A stretch of 64,000 nucleotides of DNA. Origin: Bog-756 sp963725275 (GTDB lineage: Bacteria > Actinomycetota > Acidimicrobiia > Acidimicrobiales > RAAP-2). Position numbers and translations under genes: made by a program. A model generated the notes under the pieces. It did not search any database and was not told the DNA's origin. It saw only the letters and a program-made list of their open reading frames with translations. This document shows, one piece after another, positions 54,110-62,885 of this stretch (its first letter is position 1; every line of letters begins with the position of its first letter). Location of the stretch: positions 620,001 through 684,000 of the forward strand of contig CAVRXS010000005.1 of NCBI GenBank assembly GCA_963725275.1, read 5' to 3'.

Positions 54110-57100
54110 GTGACCACCGAGAACGTAGCCCTCCTGTTCACGGACATCGTCGGCTCAACCGAGTTGTCCCAGCGGGTTTCGGCGGAGCTCGCCGACGAGA
54201 TCCGCCGCGAGCACTTCTCGATCCTGCGCCGGGCCGTCACCGAATCAGGCGGCACCGAGGTGAAGAACCTGGGCGACGGACTGATGGTGGTATTCAGCTC
54301 GTCGTCTGCGGCCCTCGGGTGTGCAGTGGCTATGCAACAGGGTGTGGAGCGGGGAAACCGTGCGGGCAGAGAACCGGTGGGTCTGCGTGTCGGGCTGAGC
54401 GTGGGTGAGACCAGCAACGAGGACGGTGACTACTTCGGGGACCCGGTCATCGAGGCGTCCCGGCTCTGTGCCCGCTGCGACAGGGGCCAGATCCTGGCCA
54501 CTGACATCGTGCGGGCCACAGCTGGTCGGCGCAGTCGCCACCAGTGCCGGTCGATCGGGGAGCTCACACTGAAAGGCCTGCCAGAACCGATCGGGACAGT
54601 CGAGGTGGCCTGGATGCCCCTCGTCGAGGTGTCCGATGACCTCGCTGTGCCCCTCGTCGAGGTGTCCGATGACCTGGCGGTGCCGCTGCCCGGTCGTATC
54701 GCCTCGGGGGTCCCGGCCGCCTTTGTCGGCCGGGCTGACGAGCGCGAGGTACTCGATGCGTCGTTGAAGGCCGTCACCACCGGGGCGCAGCGGACGGTGC
54801 TGATCTCGGGAGAGCCGGGGATCGGCAAGACCACGCTGGCCTCGGGGTTCGCCCGCCAGGCGTTCGAGACCGGCACGGCCGTCCTCTATGGGCGCTGCGA
54901 CGAGGACCTGGGCATCCCCTACCAGCCCTGGGCCGAAGCCATGACCCACCTTGTCGCCTCGGTGCCCCGTGCGCTGCTGACTGCCCACGTGGAGGCCCGA
55001 GGCGGCGGGCTGGCCCGGCTGGTCCCGGAGCTCACAAATCGGATGGCGCTGCCGCCGTCATCGTCGAACGACGGAGAGTCGGAGCGCTACCTGCTGTTCG
55101 GTGCGGTGCTCGACCTGTTGGTCAGGGTGTCGGCCGCGACACCGGTGGTGCTCCTGCTCGATGACCTGCACTGGTCCGACCGCCAGAGCGTCCAGCTCCT
55201 CAGACACGTGGTGTCGGCTGACGCACCCCTTCGGCTGTTGGTGATCGGGACCTTCCGCGAGTCGGATATCGGCACCGACCATCCCCTGGCCGATGCCCTG
55301 GCCGCCTTGCACCGTGAGTCGGGGATCGAGCGGATCGCACTGCGTGGGCTGGGCGACGACGAACTGCTCAACCTGCTCGAGACGACCGCCGGGCACAAGA
55401 TGACCGAGGACGGGGTGGCCCTGCGGGACGCCCTGATGGCCGAGACGGAGGGCAACCCCTTCTTCGTCGGCGAGATGCTCCGCCACCTGGTCGAAACCGG
55501 GGCCATCTATCAGGACACAGAAGGCCGATGGGTGGCCGGTCCCGACCTACGCACCTCGGGACTCCCGGTCAGTATCCGGGAGGTGGTTGGTCGTCGAGTG
55601 GCTCGGCTCGGGGGACAACCCCAGCGGGTGCTGTCGCTGGCTGCGGTCATCGGGCGGGACTTCGACACCGGCGTGCTGGCCCGGGTGGCCGAGCTGGACG
55701 AGGACACGGTCATCGACCTCTGCGACCAGGCGGTCACCGCCGCTCTGCTCACCGTGGCCGAGGTGACGGGGCGCTACAGCTTCGCCCATGCCCTCATCGA
55801 GCACACCCTCTACGACACGCTCTCGCCAAACCGGCGGGCACGGTCCCACCATCGAGTGGCGGACGCGTTGGAGAATCTCTGCGGGGAGGACCCGGGTGAA
55901 CGGGTAGGCGAGCTCGCCTACCACTGGGCCCATGCCACCCAACCCTGGAGCGCCGACAAGGCGATTGTCTATGCTCAACTGGCCGGGGACCGAGCCCTGG
56001 CCATGCTGGCCCCCGACGACGCACTGCGCTGGTATCGCGATGCGCTCGACCTGCTCGGCCGCGCTCCTACCGACGACCTGCACCGCCGAGCGGCACTGCT
56101 GCTCGGACTCGGAGACGCTCAACGGCTGATTGGTGACGCCGCACATCGCGAGACCCTGCTTGCCGCGGCGGGCCTGGCCGGCGACATCGATGCCATCGAC
56201 CTCCTGGTGCGGGCCACGCTCCGAAACAGCCGTGGCTTTGTCAGTTCCATTGGTGAGATCGACCACGGACGCATCGAGATGGTGACAACGGCGCTGGCCA
56301 GGCTCGGAGACGCCGACAGCCCTGACCGGGCCCGCCTTCTCGCACTGTTGTGCGCGGAGCGCACGCACGTCACGGATCTGGACGGGCGACTGGCACTGGC
56401 CACCCACGCGGTCGAGATGGCTCGGCGAACAGGCGACAGGTCGGCACTGGTCGACGCCATCCAGACATGCCACGAGGCCATCGCCATGCCCCGAACCCTC
56501 GATCTCCGCCGGGGATGGACCTCGGAGGCCTGCGGCATCGTGGACGAGCTCGCCGACCCGACCGCACGTCTCTTTGCCAACAGCTTTCGAATGCTTACGG
56601 CACTGGAGGCCGGCGACCTCGCGACGATGACCGATGCCTACTCGATCTACGCAACGGAAGTCGACCGGGTCGGCCAGCCACTCTTCGACTGGACGCTCGC
56701 GTATAACCGAACATGGCGATGTGCGCTCGAAGGTGACCTCGTAGCCGCCGAGGAGGCGGCGAACGCGGCGTTCGCGCTCGGGACGGCGACCGGCCAGCCC
56801 GACGCCCTCGCCTTCTACGGAGTCCAGCTGATCAACGTGCGGTGGATGCAGGGCCGGCTCCACGAGCTGGACTCCCTCATCGATGAGGCTGTGGAGGACA
56901 ACCCCGGCATCCCGGCCTTCAGAGCCGTGCCGGTACTGGCAAAGAGCCGTGACGACGCCGACAACGAGGTAAGCCACCTCCTCGATGTCGAAGTGGCCAA
57001 CAGCTTCCCGATGCCCGAGGATCTTGCGTGGTTGACGGCCCACGTGTTCTGGGCGGAGGGGGCCGTCCGCTGCAGACATCGGCCCGCAGCGGCCGCTCTC

Positions 57101-57442
57101 GCTGAGCGTCTTCTGCCGTGGCACGCCCAGATCGCCACCACACATCTCGCGACCACTGGGAGCGTGGCGCACTTTCTCGGGAGGCTCGCGCACGGGCTCC
57201 ACCGCTTCGACGAGGCTGATCAATGGTTCGGTGAGGCGCTGGCCTGCCATGAGGGACTACGGGCACCGTATTTTGTGGCGTTCACCCAGACCGCTTGGGC
57301 TGCACTCCTCAGCGACCGAAACCACCCGGGCGACAGACAACGGGCACGAACGCTGATCGATGCCGCCCTGCCGGTCGCAACCGAGCGCGGCTACGGCTAC
57401 GTCGAACGAGACGCCCGGGAGCTGCTCGAGCGCTTTGCGTAG
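54110..57442 (+). CDS. Class III adenylate cyclase-AAA ATPase signalling protein
   Basis: 1110 residues. The N-terminal cyclase homology domain (about 1-170) has FTDIVGSTE with the first metal Asp, KNLGDGLMVVF with the second Asp and the Lys that selects adenine, and DYFGDPVIEASRLC. A linker contains an 11-residue tandem duplication. The STAND/AAA ATPase follows at about 205-560, with Walker A GEPGIGKTT and Walker B VVLLLDDLHWSD. The C-terminal 500 residues are helical TPR-like repeats. No LuxR HTH ends the protein. It may make cAMP in response to a ligand sensed by the repeats. The GTG start at 54110 is 180 bases from the divergent VKOR gene. Confidence 0.9.
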   Translation: MTTENVALLFTDIVGSTELSQRVSAELADEIRREHFSILRRAVTESGGTEVKNLGDGLMVVFSSSSAALGCAVAMQQGVERGNRAGREPVGLRVGLSVGETSNEDGDYFGDPVIEASRLCARCDRGQILATDIVRATAGRRSRHQCRSIGELTLKGLPEPIGTVEVAWMPLVEVSDDLAVPLVEVSDDLAVPLPGRIASGVPAAFVGRADEREVLDASLKAVTTGAQRTVLISGEPGIGKTTLASGFARQAFETGTAVLYGRCDEDLGIPYQPWAEAMTHLVASVPRALLTAHVEARGGGLARLVPELTNRMALPPSSSNDGESERYLLFGAVLDLLVRVSAATPVVLLLDDLHWSDRQSVQLLRHVVSADAPLRLLVIGTFRESDIGTDHPLADALAALHRESGIERIALRGLGDDELLNLLETTAGHKMTEDGVALRDALMAETEGNPFFVGEMLRHLVETGAIYQDTEGRWVAGPDLRTSGLPVSIREVVGRRVARLGGQPQRVLSLAAVIGRDFDTGVLARVAELDEDTVIDLCDQAVTAALLTVAEVTGRYSFAHALIEHTLYDTLSPNRRARSHHRVADALENLCGEDPGERVGELAYHWAHATQPWSADKAIVYAQLAGDRALAMLAPDDALRWYRDALDLLGRAPTDDLHRRAALLLGLGDAQRLIGDAAHRETLLAAAGLAGDIDAIDLLVRATLRNSRGFVSSIGEIDHGRIEMVTTALARLGDADSPDRARLLALLCAERTHVTDLDGRLALATHAVEMARRTGDRSALVDAIQTCHEAIAMPRTLDLRRGWTSEACGIVDELADPTARLFANSFRMLTALEAGDLATMTDAYSIYATEVDRVGQPLFDWTLAYNRTWRCALEGDLVAAEEAANAAFALGTATGQPDALAFYGVQLINVRWMQGRLHELDSLIDEAVEDNPGIPAFRAVPVLAKSRDDADNEVSHLLDVEVANSFPMPEDLAWLTAHVFWAEGAVRCRHRPAAAALAERLLPWHAQIATTHLATTGSVAHFLGRLAHGLHRFDEADQWFGEALACHEGLRAPYFVAFTQTAWAALLSDRNHPGDRQRARTLIDAALPVATERGYGYVERDARELLERFA
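54617..54682 (+). repeat. 33-bp in-frame tandem duplication in the cyclase gene
   Basis: Two adjacent 33-base units (54617-54649 and 54650-54682), differing only at the 3' end (CTCGCTGTG against CTGGCGGTG), each encode PLVEVSDDLAV. They lie in the linker between cyclase and ATPase domains, and a third partial PL follows. Confidence 0.85.
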
Positions 57443-58066
57443 CTCGCTCCCGCCAACGGCCTGTCTCCAAATGTGCGCCCGATCCGAGCGTTGTGCCTCG
57501 CCTCGAAGTGCCTGGTTGTGGAGCATGGTCCCTATTTGAATAGACCTTCCGAACGGTACGTCCTGCTCTTGTCGTTGAGGCCCCAATCGGGTGCCTTGCG
57601 CATCAGATCTTGCGAACAGGCTTCGGTGTTGCCCTGCGCAACTGGTCTCGGTGGCAGTCCGCGAAGAAAGGTCGACCGCTTACCCTCCTGCCCGTCGACT
57701 CGCCACAGCCGGTCTCACTGGGGCGTGAAACTCTTCGAACAAGATGCCGCTCCGATAGTGACTGTCACCATCACGGTGACCCGATCGTTGCCCGCCGACA
57801 GAGAAGCTGACCGCGGCATTTGCCGCCGGCGTCGGTCGATCCACCGAACGGATGCTTGTCGTCTTGCAGCACGCGGTAACCGTGACCGATGCATTCGGAA
57901 CATTCGACTGGATGTTGGCCATTCTCGTCGGTGTACTGCCGAGCCCTCGAGGATCGATGTTCTACTCTGGGGAGAACTAGCCTGCCCGAACGGTGCCAAA
58001 CCTGTAGGAGGGCAGCCAGGTCACGTCGGGTCTGATGGGTTCGACCGGGAACGGAGGAATGAGAAG
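57443..58066. other. 624 bp without a confident gene
   Basis: This is the right edge of the accessory stretch, with lower GC than the catabolic DNA that follows. On the minus strand around 57790-57960 a frame reads HPVECSECIGHGYRVLQDDK, with a CxxC and a zinc-finger look, but it has no plausible start and its ends fade. It may be a fragment. No RNA gene or repeat was recognised. Confidence 0.35.
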
Positions 58067-58123
58067 ATGAGGACACTGAGCATCGAGCGTCGAACGCCCG
58101 CGCCCGACGAGACCTTCGGGTGA
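58067..58123 (+). other. 18-codon upstream open frame
   Basis: MRTLSIERRTPAPDETFG follows a good GGAGGAATGAGAAG ribosome-binding region. Its TGA overlaps the GTG start of the next gene (GTGA). It could be a leader peptide coupling translation, or the joined ends of a deleted gene, as seen elsewhere in the window. Confidence 0.35.
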
Positions 58124-58707
58124 CCGACCCGGGTGACGGGCCGCGCGTCGTCCCGCTGGCGCCGTCGGAATGGCCGGCGGGGATGCAGGACGCCCTCGCC
58201 GCGCTCAGACCGCCGAACCCCCGCCATCCGTTCCCCTCACGCGAACCCGGGCGGCCCAAGGGTCTCAACGCGCTCGGCACGCTGGCCCACCATCCGGAGC
58301 TCGCCCGCGCCTTCAACACCTTCAACGGCCACATCCTGTTCGCGTCGACCCTCTCGCCACGCCAGCGCGAGCTCCTCGTCCTTCGGGTGGCCGCCGTCCG
58401 GGACGCTGCCTACGAATGGAGGCAGCACGTCGTGCTCGCCTCCGATGCGGGCATCACCGACGAGGAGGTCGATCGGATCGCCGAGGGTCCGGACGCGCCG
58501 GGCTGGTCCGCGGTGGACCGGGCGATGGTGAGTGCCGTCGACGAGCTGCTCGGGGATGCCACGGTGGCCCCGGGGACGTGGGAGACGCTGAGCGCAGAGC
58601 TCGAGGTCGAGCAGCTCATGGACCTCGTGTTCACGGTCGGGGCCTACGACGCCCTGGCCATGGTGTTCCGCACCTTCGGCGTTCCGCTCGACGACGACCT
58701 TCGGTGA
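58120..58707 (+). CDS. Carboxymuconolactone decarboxylase / AhpD-like protein
   Basis: 195 residues. LSPRQRELLVLRVAAVRDAAYEWRQHVVLASDAGITDEEVDRI is the CMD-fold core with the E-W-x2-H signature; no CxxC is present, so it is not an AhpD peroxidase. Members decarboxylate or open lactones, or act as small-molecule binding proteins. The GTG at 58120 overlaps the upstream short frame. It is 68 bases ahead of the Rieske gene, with a dyad in between. A lactone or ring-cleavage step is plausible. Confidence 0.82.
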   Translation: MTDPGDGPRVVPLAPSEWPAGMQDALAALRPPNPRHPFPSREPGRPKGLNALGTLAHHPELARAFNTFNGHILFASTLSPRQRELLVLRVAAVRDAAYEWRQHVVLASDAGITDEEVDRIAEGPDAPGWSAVDRAMVSAVDELLGDATVAPGTWETLSAELEVEQLMDLVFTVGAYDALAMVFRTFGVPLDDDLR

Positions 58708-58715
58708 TAACGGTC

Positions 58716-58730
58716 TTCTCTTTTTGAGAG
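58716..58730. promoter_or_regulatory. TTCTC-N5-GAGAG dyad upstream of the Rieske gene
   Basis: TTCTC-TTTTT-GAGAG, one mismatch from a perfect dyad, is 46 bases before the Rieske ATG. GGTACCGTACC follows at 58737-58747. The preceding ACGGTCTTC also occurs at the right end of the window beside another TTCTC/GAGAA dyad. Confidence 0.4.
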
Positions 58731-58775
58731 ATCGGTGGTACCGTACCTACCGGCCCCGAGAGGAGGAACCTGCAC

Positions 58776-60068
58776 ATGGCGCACTTCCCGAAGCCGGCCG
58801 AAGGCAGCTGGACCCAGCACTACCCGGAGCTGGGCACGGGCCCGGTCAACTACGAGGACTCGATCTCACCCGAGTTCTACGAGCTCGAACGCGCGGCCAT
58901 CTTCGCCAGGACGTGGCTCAACGTGGGCCGGGTGGAGCAGATCCCCCGTACCGGTCGCTACTTCACGAAGGAGCTCCAGGCTGCCGGCACCTCGGTGGTC
59001 ATCGTCCGCGACAAGGAGGGCGGCGTCCGCGGGTTCCACAACATCTGCCGGCACCGTGGCAACAAGCTGGTCTGGAACGACTTCCCCCGGGAGGAGACGA
59101 GCGGGACCTGCCGCCAGTTCACCTGCAAGTACCACGGGTGGCGGTACGACCTCGACGGGTCGCTGTCCTTCGTCCAGCAGGAGTCGGAGTTCTTCGATCT
59201 CGACAAGTCGGACTTCGGGCTCGTCCCCGTCCAGACAGAGGTCTGGGAGGGGTTCATCTTCGTGAACCTGGATCCGGACAACACGACGTCCGTGAAGGAG
59301 TATCTCGGTGGCTTCGCTGCGGGGATCGAAGGCTATCCGTTCGACCAGATGACCCAGGTGTACAAGTACCGCGCGGAGGTCGGCAGCAACTGGAAGCTCT
59401 TCGTCGATGCCTTCGCGGAGTTCTACCACGCACCGGTGCTACACGCGAAGCAGGCGATCAGTGAGGAGTCGGCCAAGGTACACGCCCACGGCTTCGAAGG
59501 CCTCTCGTACGGGCTCGACGGGCCGCACGGCATGGTGTCCTCGTGGGGGGGAATGGCACCTCCGAAGGACCCGATGATGGTCAAGCCGATCGAGCGGGTG
59601 CTGCGCAGCGGGCTCTTCGGTCCCTGGGACCGTCCCGACATCGAGGGCCTCGATCCCCTCCCCCCGGGGCTCAATCCAGCACGGAGCCCGGCATGGGGCA
59701 TCGACTCGTTCGTCTTCTTCCCCAATTTCATGCTGCTGCTGTGGGCCCCGGGTTGGTACCTCACGTACCACTACTGGCCGACCTCCTACAACTCACACAT
59801 CTTCGAGGGCACCCTCTACTTCGTCCCCCCGAAGAATGCGACCGAGCGCGTTCGCCAGGAGCTCGCGGCGGTCACCTTCAAGGAGTACGCGCTCCAGGAC
59901 GGCAACACCCTCGAGGCCACGCAGATGATGATCGAGTCGCGCGCGGTGACCGAGTTCCCCCTCAACGACCAGGAGATCCTGCTCCGCCACCTTCACAAGA
60001 CTGCACGGGGGTATGTCGCCGACCACACCAAGTCAGCGCATGGGGCCGACGCTCCGGCCGCGTCCTGA
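58776..60068 (+). CDS. Rieske non-haem iron oxygenase, alpha subunit
   Basis: 430 residues. The Rieske [2Fe-2S] ligands are Cys91, His93, Cys117 and His120 (CRHRGN, CKYHGW). The catalytic iron motif is DAFAEFYHAPVLH with His218 and His223; an acidic third ligand is not assigned. It belongs to the phenylpropionate-dioxygenase/terminal-oxygenase superfamily and would hydroxylate a ring or alkyl site using O2 and electrons from a reductase, probably that at 62886. No beta subunit gene is present. The ATG at 58776 follows GAGAGGAGGAACC. The substrate is unknown; a steroid-like or aromatic ring is a guess from context. Confidence 0.93.
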   Translation: MAHFPKPAEGSWTQHYPELGTGPVNYEDSISPEFYELERAAIFARTWLNVGRVEQIPRTGRYFTKELQAAGTSVVIVRDKEGGVRGFHNICRHRGNKLVWNDFPREETSGTCRQFTCKYHGWRYDLDGSLSFVQQESEFFDLDKSDFGLVPVQTEVWEGFIFVNLDPDNTTSVKEYLGGFAAGIEGYPFDQMTQVYKYRAEVGSNWKLFVDAFAEFYHAPVLHAKQAISEESAKVHAHGFEGLSYGLDGPHGMVSSWGGMAPPKDPMMVKPIERVLRSGLFGPWDRPDIEGLDPLPPGLNPARSPAWGIDSFVFFPNFMLLLWAPGWYLTYHYWPTSYNSHIFEGTLYFVPPKNATERVRQELAAVTFKEYALQDGNTLEATQMMIESRAVTEFPLNDQEILLRHLHKTARGYVADHTKSAHGADAPAAS

Positions 60069-60080
60069 ACGGGGAGACCG

Positions 60081-60410
60081 GTGAGCAACGTGCTGCCCCC
60101 CGAGTTCGCCGACCTCGAACCGTTCTCCGCCTGGTGCCTCCCGACGGAAGCCGAGCGCTACGCCACGCGGTTGGCCAGCCCGATGGAGGAGATGCAGGCC
60201 TTCTACGACGCCGCCTTCCCCCGGCTCGAGGCGATGCTGGCCTACCTCGACGCGACGAGTCTCGACTCGCTTCCCGACGACGCGGCAAGGCTCCTCTGGC
60301 TCACCTACTCATTGGTGAACGTCTCCTTTCCGGTCGAGGTGTGGCGCCAGGCACGGGTGCCGGACAGTGGTGCGGCCAGCATGGACGCCGTCGTCGAACC
60401 GGCCGTCTGA
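60081..60410 (+). CDS. Small helical protein following the Rieske oxygenase
   Basis: 109 residues from the GTG at 60081, 12 bases after the oxygenase stop. It is all-helical and acidic: LPPEFADLEPFSAWCLPTEAERYATRL, MQAFYDAAFPRLEAMLAYLD, ARLLWLTYSLVNVSFPVEVW. I recognise no family name, but the tight placement between Rieske oxygenase and LLM oxidoreductase suggests an accessory or small-subunit role. There are no metal or catalytic motifs. Confidence 0.7.
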   Translation: MSNVLPPEFADLEPFSAWCLPTEAERYATRLASPMEEMQAFYDAAFPRLEAMLAYLDATSLDSLPDDAARLLWLTYSLVNVSFPVEVWRQARVPDSGAASMDAVVEPAV

Positions 60411-60421
60411 AGGGTTCTGAC

Positions 60422-61375
60422 GTGCAGATCGGCGTGATGGTCGGCCCCGAGCGGGGCCGCTACGCCACCAAGGTGGAGCGGATGCTGGCCGACGCCCGGT
60501 GGGCCGAGGAAGCGGGGCTCGCGTCGCTCTGGGTGCCACAGATCCCCGACGACTTCGACGCGTTGACGGCCGCAACCCTCATCGGTACCCGGACCACCAG
60601 GATCGAGATCGGGACCGCGGTGGTCCCGATCCAACCGCGCCACCCGATCGCGCTCGCCCACCAGGTCCTCTCGACCCAGGCGGTCTGTGGGGGTCGGCTG
60701 ACCCTGGGCCTGGGCGTCTCGCACCACTGGGTGATCGACGAGATGCTCGGGCTCCCCTACGAGCACCCGGCCGCCACCATGCGCGCCTACCTGGACGTGC
60801 TTGACCAGGCACTGGCCGGGCCCGGGATGGTCGACGTCGAGAACGAGCTGTTCCGGATCCACAATCCGATCGACATCACCGACGTGTCCCCGACCCCGGT
60901 GATGGTCGCAGCCCTGGGTCCGGTGATGCTGCAGATCGCGGGCGAGCGTGCAGACGGCACCATCCTCTGGTTGGCCGACGAGCGGGCGATCGAGTCACAC
61001 GTCGCCCCGACCATCAACGCCGCCGCGGCGGCCGCCGGCCGCCCGGTACCGCGCATCGTCGCCGGCGTGCCGGTCTGCCTCTGCCGGGACGACGAGGTGG
61101 AGGTGGCGGTGAGCCGGGCCAACCGGGTGCTGTCCGAGTCCGAGGTGTCACCCAACTACCAGAAGCTGCTCGACCGCGGGGACGCCCGCGCGGTCGGCGA
61201 CATCCTGGCGGCCGGGGGCGAGGCGTCGATCCGCAAGCGGCTGGAGAGATTCGGCGACGCAGGGGCGACCGACGTGTCGGTGCGGGTCGTGCCGATCGGC
61301 GACACCCGCGAGGAGAAGCTCGACTCGGCGCGGCGTACCCGGGAATACGTCGCGTCGCTGGCCGGATCGATCTGA
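60422..61375 (+). CDS. LLM-class flavin oxidoreductase, probably F420-dependent
   Basis: 317 residues from the GTG at 60422. The luciferase-like barrel shows RWAEEAGLASLWVPQIP, RTTRIEIGTAVVPIQPRHPI, GRLTLGLGVSHHWVIDEMLG and VMVAALGPVMLQIAGERADG, all typical of the actinobacterial F420 group (TIM-barrel TIGR-type). It could reduce an enone or oxidise an alcohol with F420, or act as a monooxygenase. F420 rather than FMN is inferred from lineage. Spaced 11 bases from the preceding gene, in one operon with the Rieske oxygenase. Confidence 0.88.
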   Translation: MQIGVMVGPERGRYATKVERMLADARWAEEAGLASLWVPQIPDDFDALTAATLIGTRTTRIEIGTAVVPIQPRHPIALAHQVLSTQAVCGGRLTLGLGVSHHWVIDEMLGLPYEHPAATMRAYLDVLDQALAGPGMVDVENELFRIHNPIDITDVSPTPVMVAALGPVMLQIAGERADGTILWLADERAIESHVAPTINAAAAAAGRPVPRIVAGVPVCLCRDDEVEVAVSRANRVLSESEVSPNYQKLLDRGDARAVGDILAAGGEASIRKRLERFGDAGATDVSVRVVPIGDTREEKLDSARRTREYVASLAGSI

Positions 61376-61398
61376 CCGACCCGCGAGCCGTCGGACCG

Positions 61399-62658
61399 TC
61401 AGGAGGCGACGTCCTCCTGTCGGGAGATCTGGCCGCCCTTCATGACGAAGCTGACCGACTCGGTCACCGTGATGTCGCTGAGCGGATCGCCCGGGACGGC
61501 GATGATGTCCGCGAGCAGCCCCTCCTCGAGGCGCCCCCTGTCGTCCACGCCGATGAGATCGGCGGCGACCGTGGTCGCCGCGGCGATCGCCTGGGCCGGG
61601 GTCATGCCCCGGTCGACGAGGGCGACCAGCTCCTTCGCGTTACGGCCGTGCGGAATGGCCGGGGCGTCGCTGCCGCAGGCGATCCGAGCGCCACGCTCGA
61701 TGGCCCTGCTGATGGTCTGCCTCGCACGTGGGAACACCTCGGCCGCCTTGGCCTGCAGCTCGGGTGCGGCGTGGGACACGTCCATGCCGTCGGCGAGATA
61801 GGTGGTTGCCACGAGGAACGTCTCGCGCTCGAGCATGAGATCCAGCGTCTCCTCGCTCATGAGCGACCCGTGTTCGATGCAGTCGATGCCGCACTCGATG
61901 GCGACCCGGATGGCCTCGTCGCCATGGCAGTGGGCGGCGACCCGCAGACCGGCGCGGTGCGCCTCGTCGACGATGGCGTCGAGCTCCTCGGTCGAGTACT
62001 GGCGTGCTCCGGCCGGACCGGTGTGCGACATGACCCCCCCGGAGGCGCTGACCTTGACGACTCGTGCCCCGTGCTTGATCTGGTAGCGCACGGCCTTGCG
62101 GACCTCGGCCACACCGTTGGCGATCCCCTCCTCGACCGTCAGGGGAAGGACGTGGGGCGCGAGGGCCTGGAACACGGTCGGGTCGAGGTGCCCCCCGGTG
62201 GGGCTGATGGCGTGCCCGGCCGGGACGATGCGCGGACCTTCGAACCATCCGCGGTCGATGGCCTTCATCAGCGCGACGTCGAGCAGCAGTCCGCCGGTCT
62301 GTACGAAGAGCCCGAGGTTGCGCACCGTGGTGAAGCCGGCCCGCAGGGTCCGGCGGGCGTTGACCACTCCGCGCAGGGTCTTGACGGCAGCGTCCTCCTG
62401 GACCGGGACGAGTGGGCTCGCATGGTCGGGGCCGCCCATGACGAGGTTGACCTCCATGTCCATGAGCCCCGGGAGCATGGTCACGTCCCCGAGGTCGATC
62501 GTCGTTGCGTCCGAGGGGACCGACGTGGGGGAGACGGCAGCGATGCGCTCACCGTCGACGAGCAGTCCGCCGGGCTCGACCAACCGGCTCCCGGTCGGAT
62601 CGAGCATCCGGGCACTGAGCAGGTGGACTGGGGGCCGGGGCGTGGTCGGACGTGCCAT
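61399..62658 (-). CDS. Amidohydrolase-family protein lacking the HxH metal motif
   Basis: 419 residues of the metal-dependent hydrolase (imidazolonepropionase/prolidase-like) family. Most of the barrel is intact: RAGFTTVRNLG, GARVVKVSASGGVMSHTGP with the bridging Lys, RVAAHCHGDEAIRVAI, CIEHGSLM and IACGSDAPAIPHG. However, the strand-1 HxH is MEVN in PGLMDMEVNLV. Loss of both His ligands should change or abolish binuclear chemistry, though a mononuclear site using the later His and Asp remains possible. It is convergent with the LLM gene and divergent from the reductase across a 227-bp gap holding a dyad. Confidence 0.86.
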   Translation of the reverse strand: MARPTTPRPPVHLLSARMLDPTGSRLVEPGGLLVDGERIAAVSPTSVPSDATTIDLGDVTMLPGLMDMEVNLVMGGPDHASPLVPVQEDAAVKTLRGVVNARRTLRAGFTTVRNLGLFVQTGGLLLDVALMKAIDRGWFEGPRIVPAGHAISPTGGHLDPTVFQALAPHVLPLTVEEGIANGVAEVRKAVRYQIKHGARVVKVSASGGVMSHTGPAGARQYSTEELDAIVDEAHRAGLRVAAHCHGDEAIRVAIECGIDCIEHGSLMSEETLDLMLERETFLVATTYLADGMDVSHAAPELQAKAAEVFPRARQTISRAIERGARIACGSDAPAIPHGRNAKELVALVDRGMTPAQAIAAATTVAADLIGVDDRGRLEEGLLADIIAVPGDPLSDITVTESVSFVMKGGQISRQEDVAS

Positions 62659-62830
62659 GTCAGCTCCTCCAGGGGTGGTAGCTCCGTTGTCCGCCAGGTG
62701 CCACGTAGGTTTCCAGCGGACGCGACCACAGTTACCGTAGCAAAGAGCCGCGTGTCAGAACGGCCGTCGGAGATCGTGACGGCTGACGGCATCTGCCACC
62801 ATCCTCCCTGGTCTCCACCCCTAACGGGGC

Positions 62831-62845
62831 GAGAATCTAGTTCTC
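62831..62845. promoter_or_regulatory. Perfect GAGAA-N5-TTCTC operator candidate
   Basis: GAGAA-TCTAG-TTCTC lies in the divergent gap between the amidohydrolase and the reductase, 41 bases before the reductase ATG. Its left arm GAGAATCTA recurs in the complement of 36706-36720. The flanking GTTCTCACCTG recurs near 27660. Confidence 0.5.
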
Positions 62846-62885
62846 ACCTGACTGGTAGACTCGAGGTGGTGAGGCGAGGTCCGGC

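Noticed and set aside
57300..57442. A LuxR-type HTH at the end of the cyclase-ATPase protein
   Set aside because: Many relatives end in an HTH, but this one ends in ERDARELLERFA with no helix-turn-helix pattern.
57473..58123. A 216-residue plus-strand frame after the cyclase gene
   Set aside because: No motif, poor composition and no credible start; treated as non-coding.
62831..62845. KstR/KstR2 operator that would prove a cholesterol regulon
   Set aside because: The dyad GAGAA-N5-TTCTC does not fit the known AAC-type KstR or CAAG-N2-CTTG KstR2 consensus.
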